DNA of 64,000 nucleotides from Bryopsis sp. KO-2023. Taxonomy: Eukaryota; Chlorophyta; Ulvophyceae; Bryopsidales; Bryopsidaceae. Under the pieces are notes generated by a model that worked only from the letters and a program-made list of their open reading frames with translations, had not been told where the DNA came from and ran no database searches. The translations under genes and the position numbers were made by a program. Positions 25,361 through 37,400 of the stretch are shown here, piece by piece. The stretch is taken from positions 1,612,001 to 1,676,000 of the forward strand of contig BSYQ01000011.1 of NCBI GenBank assembly GCA_030272585.1, read 5' to 3'. Positions within the stretch are counted from its first letter, which is position 1; each line of letters opens with the position of its first letter.

Positions 25361-28300
25361 ATGGAGCTCCTGCGTTCGAAACACGTCTCGACAGGAACCA
25401 ACCCAGCAAGCGTCACCACAACAAACGGTGAGGCCATCGAGCATTGATCGAATCCAAACAAACGAAAGGGTGAGGTTTCGTGTTGTGTTGATGAGGTGTT
25501 GTCTTTTTTCAGGCGAATATTTGGCTTTTGCAACTCAGCCAGCTAATGCAGTCCAGATCTGCTACCTCAAGAACCTCACCGCCCCACCGCTTGACGTCTC
25601 CGTGCCTGCTTCGAAAGTTATCTCCTTGAAACTGGGGAACATTCCTAGTGAGTTCTTCCTTTTCACAGATGATCGGTACAAACGTGGAGTTTTTTTTGGT
25701 TTCGTCGTGGTTCTATGAACGTTGATTATGTGCAGGTGACGTATCTGACGACTTGCATCTCTTCATTGGCACAAACCGTGGCGTTTTCGCCTGCGACGTC
25801 AATGCCGCTTATTCTGCTGCATTAGAGGAGGCTTCCCCTCCAGAGCTACTTCTTCTGCCCCCTAGACGAGCACGGTCCGTGCATTTCATCGGGTTGTGTC
25901 CAAGAAGCGGTCTGCTGGCGGCTTGCTCTGATGATCTGGTGTCAGTTACGAATCTCAACAGCCACAAGGTCGAATTCTTGCTGGAGGGACATGCAGGAGC
26001 GGTGGGTGCTGCGTCGTTTTGCGATTTCTGGGATGGCCTTTTGGTGACAGGGGGCGACGATAGAACGTTCAAACTGTGGAATTTGGTGGAGGGGGAAATG
26101 GTGCACGATTCTGGAATTCTGGGCACCGCAGCCGTGACCGCCATTTGTATGGACCCCTCGTCTCCGAGAATGGCAGTGGGGTCGGCGGATGGCACTGTTC
26201 ATATCTACGACCTTGCCAATCTTCCAGAATGTCGGCGTCTGCAGGCAAGTCCGTTCAAGCGTTTCCAATAGACGCGAACTTCCTTCAAACAACTTCTGGT
26301 GCTGCTATTGGAATGACATTCATATTATATTCTGCGTTGCAGACACTGGATTTGTCGAAAACTTTGTCGAAGTTTGTCCAACCCATCCCAAATTCACCAA
26401 ACAAAGACCCGAAACCTAAAATAATCAGCAAGCGCTCCTCCTGGAGAAAAGCTGGGCGAGAGCTGAATGAAGTCGATGAAAACAGCATCAACGGGCTACA
26501 AACTAGTGGATCAGTACTCGAATTGGCTTATTCTCTAGCGCCAGGTTGCTCTGCAAAGAAGGGTGGAATTCAAGGGGTGCTGCAGACGAGCCCTCGATTG
26601 ATCGTTGTTTGCCCGAGCGCTCTGGTGCTTTATGACAGCCGGTCTTACGAATGCCCTGGGGGATGGACATTTGGCGACACTGGCGATGAGGCCAGTCAAA
26701 ATTCGACTTCCCCAGGAGATCAGGTGAGGGACTTCTACATTCTGTCTTAATATAAACCTGCAGAGGGAGGCATGCCTAGTTGACACTATCATTCCCACAC
26801 AGAAGTCCAAATCCATGCCACTGGTTTGTGAAAAAGTGCAAGCTTGCTGCAACTGCAGAGATTTCGTGCTTTGCCACACGTTCCTTTGACGGCTGCGGAT
26901 GGATGCTCCTTCTTTCAAAGCCAAGGAGGTGGCGCACTCATTGCCATAGCTGGAGCCTTTGCCTGTAAGATTGGAATCGTCGAGCTGCGCGTGTGCACTT
27001 CCATGTCTGATGGTGCAAAAGAAACAAAAGAAAGCAACACCACACTGCCACCAATCGTGGAGGGAAGAATAAGCGCCAACCCAGCGACTCTATCGGTTTT
27101 CCCAAGCCGTTCTGCGAGGCGTGGCAGCATTGTCTCGAAGGCGCGTGTCACTATTCATGGTAATGACGCTTCTACTCAACCTCAACCAGTCCATGACGTG
27201 TCACCAGCCCCTGGCGATCGGACCCAACAAGCCGAATTCCTTAAGGCTGCGGTGGCTGAGTCTTGGTAACGATGCGCAGGCGTGTGTCGCCCTGAAGACA
27301 GAGAAAAGCTATTTCGCAGCAGATGATCGTTCGAAAACATCCACTCAAAAGCAAAGGAAAGACAAATCGAAACCGGGCAATCAACCGGTCACGTTTCACA
27401 AGAAGGTGAAGTCATCAGGATATGGGTATGTGTTTCCAAAAACCAAGTTTGGAAAGAGACCCACACAACCCGTCAAAGTTGAGGTTGGAAGGAAAGCCCA
27501 CAGTAAGGCTGGAAGACGCGTCTCAATGCAATATCCACAAGAGTGTGGGCTGCTGGTTCATAGGCAACCACAACACGATTTTCAAGGAAGGAAACCCCTA
27601 CACCAGAGAGCTATCACTGGTCTAGCATTCTCAGGTGCACAACAAATGCTGTTTGCAGTTTTCCTGTGCTACCACAGGAAACCTCATTGTGTGCAAAAAG
27701 TTGGTGCAGGAATATCCTTAAGGGTGCATCACTGATAAAGTTTCGGAGTGGGCCTTTACCCACCGGCATCTTTTAAGTTTCAATCAAATTCCTTAGGCAA
27801 TGCTTCCCTTCTGGCGACCTCCTCGAGTGATCGCACTGCCCGCTTGCTTCGCTTGCCGTTGTCTCGACATCAAGGGGAGGGAACAAACTTTGTCGGCTTC
27901 GATGGAGCTCCAACAGGTATCGCACCTCCCTTTTGGTTGTCCCGCTTCATTGAGAGCATGTCCTTAATGTCCTTAGCTGTACAGCTCCTCGAGGAGACAC
28001 ACAGAGGACTAAGATATGTTGCACTTGGCCATGCGCAGACATTTGCTGGAACCACAACGATACCCTTTTGCTCACTCCATCATCCGATCGAACAGCTTAC
28101 CTTTGGGATGCATCGCAATCCACCCCTCTTCTGCACTTTACACACGAAGAGCAGAGCATCGAACATGATGATCGACCGATCGATCTGAAGAGATGCAACA
28201 GGCCCTTTGCGTCAGACGTGGTTGCAGCTAAATTCATGCTGTTAGATGGGATTGTCTTACTGGGAGTAGGGAACAAACTCCATGCATACAACTACAACAT

Positions 28301-29285
28301 GATTGATCGCGAGGAAACGAAGGACGACGACATAATGCGTTTTAGGAGCGCCGACAACAGGTGAACTTTCCAGAACTTCACTGCAACATTGTTTTTATTT
28401 CTTTTCAGAAATCAAGCTAGCGTGAACATATGAACATCCCAATTGGCCACTGATGTCAGTATTCCAATTTATTCAGAAGACCATACAACCAGTAGCAACC
28501 AATGATACAAGAGCTAGAGTTAACCATCTTTGAGCCGACAGGTACCTTCGCATCGGGACAATATGTTTGGACTCGCATAACTTAACCTCGCTGGATTGTC
28601 CCAATTCGTTTATCTCCCACATTGCACTTGCTGGTGGCTCCAACAAGTCCATCAGTGTTATCGATATCGGAGAGGAGAAAATTGTGCACACATACGAAAG
28701 AGCCCATCAGAGGCCAGTCCACAGGTGATCAACGTTCTGTTTGAAGGAAAAGAAAACCGTTGCATTTATCTGGGTGAAAGGACCGCCAACGAACCGCCTC
28801 ACTCTGAAAGGTTAAGAACCTTAGCACCACTGTGTCGTTTTGTCAGTCCGGACTCGGCATATGGCATAAAATGTTGAGCTGCTTGTGTGTGAGCATTTTG
28901 CAGGATCAAAATGTTTGGTGGCTCTGCATCAAGCAATCACGCTTCTCATTCAGACGATGCCTACGAGCTCTTCGCGACGTCATCGCCAGAGAACGAAGTC
29001 AGACTTTGGGACTTGAGGGCAAAAGATAGTGTTCGGTGTTTCTCTTCTCATCAGAAAAGAGGCATGGGGTGCGATATTGACATAAGTCCATGTTTTCGGT
29101 ACATGGCGGCGGCATCCGACGATCGATCAATCTATTTGTATGATATTGGCAGTGGAAGTGTTGTGAAGAGAGTAACAGATGGGCTATCTGACAGTGTTTC
29201 TGCTGTAGCCTTCAACCCGTTGTTTCCTCAATTGGTTGGTGCGACATCGGACGGTAGGCTGCACTTTTTTAGCGATGCTTTGTAG
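25361..29285 (+). CDS. WDR27: WD-repeat protein WDR27 homologue
   Basis: About 11 exons. ATG at 25361; exon 1 25361-25427, exon 2 25513-25647, exon 3 25736-26244, exon 4 26343-26723, then shorter exons to the stop at 29285. The intron after exon 3 appears to be GC-AG (CAG|GCAAGT) and keeps the frame. WD40 blades are visible throughout, for example GGDDRTFKLWNLVEGEM, SDRTAYLWD, ENEVRLWDLRAKDS and DDRSIYLYDIGSGS. WDR27-specific landmarks are FHKKVKSSGY in the central linker, an SFISHIALAGGSNKS blade, and the final blade with SAVAFNPLFPQLVGATSDG. These parallel human WDR27 in the same order. WDR27 is a two-propeller scaffold of poorly known function. Exon joins at about 26.82-26.86, 27.27-27.32 and 28.4-28.6 kb are uncertain; the gene looks intact. 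Confidence 0.85.
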
Positions 29286-29457
29286 CTGGGAGGTTGGTTG
29301 TAAGTTGTCTCCTGACACGCTTATCAAGTTTCAGGCAGATCAAAACAAAGGATATGGTGAACCGTGAGTCGCAATAACTCTTGCTTTGTTCACAATCAAA
29401 AATACTGCAGGCAAGCACTGCGCGAGGGTGTCACACCCGGTGTTCCCTTACAGCTTT

Positions 29458-30758
29458 TGTCCGAGTTACCAGGTTACTAGCGCTAGTTCTGAACTACTAG
29501 CGCTAGTAACAATGTTCAACCCCCTCCACTTTCTCTTTCAAACTTCATATTTTTTCCCAAAATTTTGCAGAGACCTTTTTTATGACTTGAATGTATTGGG
29601 AAATAAAAATGAGATCAAAATTCAAACATTAGATCCTAATGCACGCCTCCTATCTCCTTATTACGATTTTGTGTCGCAGAAACAGCGTTTAAAGTCTCTT
29701 CCATATTTTTCTTTCCACGACGCTTGGAATGTAGAGTTTGTACCTCATTTTTAGATAGTGGTTTCAAAAGACCAAAACACATAATGTGACAAAAAATCAA
29801 GTAAAAGAAAAGTTTTTCAAGGCTCCTAGTATCTCACTCATGTGGAGGTAATTTTAGCTTGCTGCAGAATTGTCTTGTCTACAACATTATGGCCGGTAGC
29901 TGAAAAACTAGATTTTTCGAGCTCATGAGATGCATTGGAGATAAATCCACACCTATCAAGGATTCTCAAGAAAAAAATCCGGCCTCATTTGACGCAATTA
30001 TCCTCTCGTAATGCTAATCCAAAGTTGATGCGTTTCTCACAGTTCATTTTATCCGAATCATGGGTGTGACCTTATGTACGACCTAATTGTACAAAAACCA
30101 TAAGATATCAACAAAAAACTTCGTAAAATGAAAATTTTATTAAAAAAGCATCTTAATCTCCAATTCGTTTCATATTTTGGAGGGGCTCTAACAAGTATAG
30201 GCTAGAAATCGTGGGCACATAATAAGCATTCATTCCCACCAAAATATATCACTTTGGAGGTAATATATCCCTCTCGAAACATTACACCGAAGATTATGAA
30301 GATTAGTCAACATTTATGTGTCCACATGTAGAATAAATTGTTCTAGCGGCAAGAAACGGCAAGAAACTGTCAAAATGCATCAAGTTTGCATTGACCTAAT
30401 GGGACGCTTTTTACATCAAACGAGGCTGGCTTTTTTTTCTTAGAACCCTCAATAGGTGTGGATTTATCTCCAATGCATCCCATGAGCTCGAAAAATCTAG
30501 TGTTTCAGCTACCGGCCATAATGTTGTAGACAAGACAATTCAGCAGAAAAAGCTAAAAATGCACTAACATTGGTGAGAAGCTAAGAGCCTCTCAACTATT
30601 TCTTTCCACTTCAGATTTTTTTATGCGATCTATAATTGTCTTGTAAACAATTGTTCAGGAAATGAGATCTAAAATCTTTTTGCCAATAACCGTGGAATGA
30701 TGAACGTGGAAGCAATTTTCAGTACTAGCGCTAGTAGCGAAAACTGGTAACTCGGACA
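29458..30758. mobile_element. Foldback/MITE-like element with terminal inverted repeats
   Basis: The ends are 15 bp inverted repeats: TGTCCGAGTTACCAG at 29458-29472 and its complement at 30744-30758, flanked by CTTT on both sides (29454-29457 and 30759-30762), a possible target-site duplication. Just inside each end sits the palindrome ACTAGCGCTAGT (twice on the left, once on the right). A second long inverted pair, about 29852-29993 versus about 30418-30562, is roughly 85% identical by eye. No transposase domain is present, so it is probably a non-autonomous element or a fragment of one. Confidence 0.75.
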
Positions 30759-31447
30759 CTTTCACCGTTTTTACACACTGTTGTATCACAAAATAGCCTC
30801 TACAACAAAGGAAACAGTACCTCTTTCTAGCCTCTGTGTTCTGGCCAAGTATAATCCCCTGCATGTGTAATCCCCTTAGCTCCTACTTCCCTCATTACCA
30901 AAAGATTCACCACAAGATATATCCTACATATCCTACTCTCCTCTGTCACTACCTCACTAGTTCCTGGCTGCTATGACAACTTATTCAACTTCACATTGAA
31001 TGTGTGACTGAGTGTGATCACACCAGTCTCTATTAGTAATACCCTTCATAGATTCAGCCTGCACTTGTGCTTCATGGGTTAAACAGCACTCTTTCAGAAC
31101 TTCCCCAAAATCAACAATACACTTGCTGAATTCTCAGCCGTGCTCAAATCTGGAACCAGTAAAAAACTTTTTAACTTTCACAGCTCCCAGTGAGATCAAC
31201 GACTTTTCTTTCAGCTTGGCTTCCTGTGTTCCGCCAAATCTGAATGCCCTGTTTGGGATGGTTCATTAGTGTCTCTGTTAATGATTGCATTAACGGCAGT
31301 TTCGCTGAAACAATAATACCGCTGCCGTACTCGACAATAGAGTGGAAGTGCATGAGAGAGTGCTACGCCTGTGTTTCCCTGCAAGAAAACTGACCAGCTG
31401 GAACCAGTTGAATGAAGGCGGGGTGAAGGGAGCGAGACGAGTCGACA
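30759..31447. other. Intergenic, upstream of the dynein gene
   Basis: No coding segment recognised between the foldback element and the dynein start codon at 31448. It presumably contains the dynein promoter. Confidence 0.5.
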
Positions 31448-34400
31448 ATGGACTCACGACATAAATGGATATGCGACCAGGTATGGCGCCGACAAGTCAA
31501 GCAGCGGTCAAGGCGCTTGGCGCAATCGACTGGGTGTAGTTTCTGGCAAATCTCTAAATGGCTGAAGTCTCCTTGCTTGTTTGTGCAAGATTGTGGGGAG
31601 CTTGGGGGTGGACGCGGATGTGGTCACCAAGAAAGTCCAGTGAGTAGCTTTTAAACAAACCCTTGGACGGTTTGTGCTTCCGTGATTTCTGGCGTGATTG
31701 AAACTGTGCATAGCCTTGACGACTTACCCGACGAGTCTGTCACATTCAGGGGGGCCAAAGATCAGTTGAACAAATTCTACGAGGCGGACGGACCTCCGGC
31801 GTTGATCTGGTTCTATCAGGTAGTGTAGGGAGAATACAAATCCCTTGGAAGGCTTTCGCCTGGTGTTTGCACTTGTTGGTGGGAGGAACATTATCCGTGC
31901 ATTCGTTGGAAGTTATTTCCGAAATTCAAAGACGTCGCCGAGAGACGTTTCTGTGGGGAAGCGTGGGCTTTCTTTTCGGAACAGTATATTCATGGGATGG
32001 ACTGGAAGTCGACAACAACTTTCTTACGCCCGGTGGCTGTTTCAGGTGCCGGAAGAAAAGGGCCCAGAAGGATGGCAAGCGAAAGGGGGCAACCCAGAAT
32101 TATTCCTGACGTCTGGAGAGGTAATACTTTGCAGCAAACCCATCCAACCTCCAGGACAGGAAACTCATTTTGACTCTGTTTTCTGGCATCCTAAAATCTG
32201 GGGTACTTCACTGGCTGAAAATCGCAGCAAGCATAAAGCCAAAGACATCAAACATTGACCATTAATCGGGTCCCTGCCATATATATGTATATATATCTAT
32301 ACACAAATATATCCTTGTGTTTTCTCGAGAACAAGGGAGTAAGGCTGATTTTTGACCATGCTCAGGATGTGCCCTTGAGAAACAAAGCTGTCTACTTCAC
32401 ACGAATCAATCCAAAGGGGGTCGGGCCAAAGGAGCCTGCAAAAGATATGGCAGCCGGGGACATCACCAGCAGCGCCCTCGAATCGTTCAAAACAATGGTA
32501 GACGACATTTTCCTGCCCACCATCAAAGCCAACAATAACTGGGGAAAAGCGAAGGAAGAGCAGGTCCAATCCTTCTTGCAATCGGGGTCAAAGTTTGCCA
32601 CCGTGCTCACAGAGGCTGTCAACAGCTTGAAGGTACGTGGAATGAGTTTAAGTCCAGCTCGGGGAAGGCAGGTGTTTTGGCTGTTCTGGTCAGGGTGTCG
32701 AAAACTGATGTGGAATGTCTGTTTTTTTGGCTTCTCCTGTAGGGTGGTGTGGAGCTTGCTCAACCAGATCCTGCGTTGGTTTCCAAGTGAGTGTCCCAAT
32801 ACATTCTTTTCATTGCTTGAACTGCTGGACATCATTGCATGCCAGATAAAGTCGACAAAACATCTGTGAACACGCTTCATGAAAACTTGATTGTGAGGGA
32901 GGTGTAGTTCCACCTCTCTAGACTATTCGCCACACCTGACATTTCACCCCCCCCCCCCCTTATTTTGACCTTGGTGTGTAACCCAAAATCGGCCAAAGGA
33001 TTGGGCATTAGCTTCTCAGAATCTGGGGGCCATAATTCTAGTGTTGCTTTAAATTTTTCTTGGCATTTTTGTATTGGCAGGTATGATTTGAGATTGGGGG
33101 CATTCACAGCCGCCGCCTCCGATGCGACAGCTTTGGGCCATTTCGAACAGTGTTTGCAAGACTGGTGCAAGCAAGTGGAATCCCTGCTGTACGAAACGGA
33201 AACCAGGCAAGACGGGGACACCGCTGGACCTGACACTGAGCTGGAGTTCTGGAGGACGAGGATGGCAAAATTCAATTCCATCGCCGAACAACTGAAAAGC
33301 AAACCTTTTCGGTTGGCCCTTGGGGTGTGCGGCCAAGCTCGATCGGCTGCTCACAAGAAATGGAAAAATTTGGACGTCAAGGTACCTTTTCACATTCCCC
33401 CCCAAAAAAGAAAAAAACGAAAGCAGGACTGGGTTACATTTTGAGCAATCAATCGTTATTTTCCTGTTTCTTTTCCCTTGGTCCAATCGATGGCACCTCC
33501 TTTTCTTCAACCGAGCAATTCCTTCCCCTTGAAAAATGCATCTTTGCTTTTTCTGGCTTTTTCCAAAATTAGATCACGGATGCTGGGAACGAGTCTAAGG
33601 ATAACGTCAAATATCTGGCCACGTTGGAAAAAAGCCTGGAGCCGATGTACACCGGCACTCCGGAGGATATAATCGATTCGCTGCCGGCCCTCATGAACAA
33701 CGTGAAAATGATGTACACCATCGCTCGATACTACAGCACCCCGGAAAGGATGACTACGCTTTTCAAAAAGATGACTAATCAGATGATCCAGAAATGCAAG
33801 GAACATATCACAGAGCAAGGCAAGCTTTGGGACCAAGATAAAGTGGCGCTCATCGCAAACATGCAGGTGAGAATTTGCAAAAAAGACATCCACCCGTTCC
33901 ATAAATAGGAAAACGCACATGCGTAAATCTGATCCGATTTCTTCTCCTTCTTTTTCGAGTATTGTTACATCCACGCCGAAGCTTAATCTGGAGCGTCCAC
34001 TCCACAAATTGAGTGGAATTCACCCCATCATGCTATTTTTTGGAAAGGGGGCAGGTTTCCTGACTATCTATGTGTGTGTGGTTTTCCTCCCCCCCCCCCC
34101 CAACTCAAACCCCTACGATTGCAGGTGTCCATTCGATTATGCAGATCCTATCAAGAGCAGTACGAATTGACGAGGGACCGGCTGCTGGCTCAGCCCAAAG
34201 CCAAGCAATTCGAGTTCGACGAGCGGGAAATCTTTTTCAAGTTTGAGCTGTTTGCGAAGCGACTGGACAAGCTGACCACCATGTTCACCACCATCCACCA
34301 GTTCTCCAGTTTGGCTCAACACACTCACATCGACGGCTTGGACCTCATGATCAAGAATTTCTACAATATCGTGGATGATGTGAAAAGGAAACCGTACGAT

Positions 34401-37400
34401 TTGCTGGATTACTACAAGACACAGTTCGATCGGGACTACCTGGAGTTCAATGTGAACATCCACGACCTGGAAATGGCCCTGCAGGTTAGTGGAAAAAACC
34501 CTGGAAGATTAACCCCCCCACACTGATTTCTGTATGGTTTTCCCCCGAGTTTGAGATTCTTCCGTATGTAAGACTGGGTCCCCCCCCCCAAGAAATACAT
34601 CACGGCCACCCTTTCATTTTCGGATGAGAATTGGCAGGGGGGTTTGCTGAATTTCTTTCCGTTGCTTTTTTTGTTTTTCTAAATTTCATTTTATCAATCC
34701 TAGGGCTTCATCAACTCCTCTTTCGAGAACATCACCTCGACGGACCATGCTTTGAACCTGCTCCGCCAATTCCAATCGATTCTGCAACGAGACAGCCTGA
34801 AAGCGGATTTGAACGCGAAATACATGGTGATTTTCCAAAACTACGGGCTGGACGTGGACGCTGTCCAAAAGGGTTACGAAACTCAAAAGAACAACCCCCC
34901 GGTTCCAAGAAATGCTCCCCCCGTGTCGGGGAACATCATGTGGTCGAGGCAATTGCTGCAAAGGATCGAAAAACCCATGAAGAAATTCGCGGATAATAAA
35001 ATCATCATGGCAACCAAAGAGTCCAGAAGAATCGTCAAAACATACAACAAGGTGCGGTGGATTCGAACCCTCAACTCAGCATTACATATATAAACCTAAC
35101 AACGCAACACCATGAACGTTACCTTCGGAGCGTTTCTTTTTCTATCCTTGGACACCTAAAATCACTCGTTGTTCCTCTTCTGTTTAAAAAAAAAAAAAAG
35201 GAAATTTTTTGAGCACTGATCATCAACTTTTTTGGAAAAAATTATTGACCATGGGCTCGATCCTTGACTGTGGAGATTTATACCTGCACAGGTTGCCAGG
35301 GCGCTGGTGGAATTCGAAAGCTTGTGGCATCAAGCTTGGGTTAAGTACATCGACCAATCGAAAGCTGGGTTGCAAGCCACGCTCCTGGTCAGACATCCGG
35401 ACACCGGGGCCTTGCTCGTCAATTTCGATAAGGAAATCATGCAGCTGATTCGGGAAACGAAGTATTTGCAACGATTGGGCGTGTACGTCCCGGAGAGTGC
35501 CAAGATGGTGTTGCTCCAAGTAAGTGATTCTCTTTTTTCTTTCTTTCTTTAAATAAAAATGAAATGAATGAATTTTTCGGCCGATTTTTTTCTTCGAAAA
35601 TAAATGCATGTGCATTATTTGGGGCTGGAAATTTCCAGGTTTGAAAAAGGATGGTTTGCCTCATCTCATTTCATTAGAAAATGGAAACGGTCGAGAAAAA
35701 CACTCGAGTACCTTTTGATGTTTTTCACTGTGCATTTCAACCAAAAAAACTACGGTGTTATCGTGGCGAAAAACAGTGGAGGCATCGACCAAATCAAGCT
35801 TCTTTTTTCAATTGTTCTTTGCATGCCAATCCTTGCAGGAGAGGAAATTCAAGTACTACTACAATCGGCTCAGCCACACGGTCAAGGAACATGAGCGAGT
35901 CATGGCAAAGATCCGCCCGGTGGTGAAACCGTTGCTGAAGCCCCACTTGGCCGACCTGGAGAAGAAAATCGCTCCAGGGATGTTTTCCCTGACTTGGACG
36001 TCCATGAACATTGACGGCTATTTGCATCGAGCGGAGCAAGCCCTCAGCCGATTCGAAGAACTGGTTCGAAAAATTAACGACCTGGTGGAAAACAGGGTGG
36101 AGGCGAACCTCAAAGCAATCAGCAAAACGGTGCTGGTGGATCTGCCGGTGGAAAGGTGAGTGTCCGATGAAACTGGACTTAAAATGCATGCATGCATGCA
36201 TGCATATTTCGCCATCATGAAAGCGATCTGTCAGCAATGTATCGGTCCAGTTTGAAGAAAGATGAGTGTGTGGTTGGGTTTTTTTCGTTAATGCAGGTCA
36301 TTCACCTACGAGGAGTTCATAACCACTCAAAACAGCTTCATCAAAAAGAAGGGCAACAATCTGGCTATCAGAAATCAAGAGGTTTCTCGATCGATCGAAG
36401 ACGTGGTTGCCTTGGTGAAAACCTACCCACGAGAAAACGATGGGGTGTCGGTGCTGGACCAAGACTGTCACATGTTCAGGAGGCATTACAGCAAGCTGAT
36501 GTATCAAGCGGTGCTGTCCTCCACCAAGCAGAGTTTCAACGCCATGAAAAAACGGTTGGCTTCGAAACGGAGCACCGGGATCTTCTTCATGGAGCGGCCC
36601 TTTTTCGATGTTGACGTTGAGTTAAAGGTATGTGGTGCATGTTTTGGGTTGAATTTACGATGGGATATCAGTTCAGTTTGCACCATCAACAGATGCATGC
36701 ATCCATGCATGCATGTATGATGTCTGGAAGGATGCATGCATGCATGAATGATGGGCAGCAGCACGTATCGTTCGGAAAGGCGTGGGGATGCCCACAAAAC
36801 CATCCCTGAACTCACGAAACACCTTGGCTGTGGGGTGTTGCCCCTCAGAGATATTCACCCCACGCGCATGACACTTGACTCGGCAAGGATTGACCGGTGA
36901 TGTTGTGTGAAACTGAAAGGTACCCAACGTGGCGATGAACCCCAGTCTGGAGGAAATCCAGAGCGCAATCAACACCACAGCGAAAGCTGTTTTGGCTTGC
37001 TCAAGGAAATTGACAGCCTGGGGACTGGGAGAAGAGGGCCCTGGAAGCTACTACGACATGATTGCCAAAGATAAAGAGGTGGTCAAAGTCGTCGTGCTGT
37101 TGACAGGTGGGTGACCTATTGTTTACCTCAGTCGCTGACATATTCGTCAAAAAAAACTTGGAAATCAACCAAAAAAGGGCAAAAAAACAACCATGTTGGG
37201 TTGATTTCCGCAGGCAGCGTGGAAGGAACCAAGCAAGAGGTCATGAAATACATCTCGACTTTCGACAAGTACAGTTTCCTGTGGATCGAAAACCTGCAAG
37301 AAGCTTACGAGAAATTCATGAAAACCAATCCATCTCTGGAGGCTTTCGAAGCGGAGCTCCAGAAATACATGGCCATCGAGAACGAAGTGACTGGAATTCC

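Noticed and set aside
29386-29754. Plus-strand open frame of 122 codons
   Set aside because: It crosses the left end of the foldback element and its terminal palindromes, and has no domain; likely chance.
32848-32930. A possible extra dynein exon after a CCAG acceptor
   Set aside because: It would introduce a stop in frame, and the exon ending at 32786 joins directly to 33081 in the correct phase.
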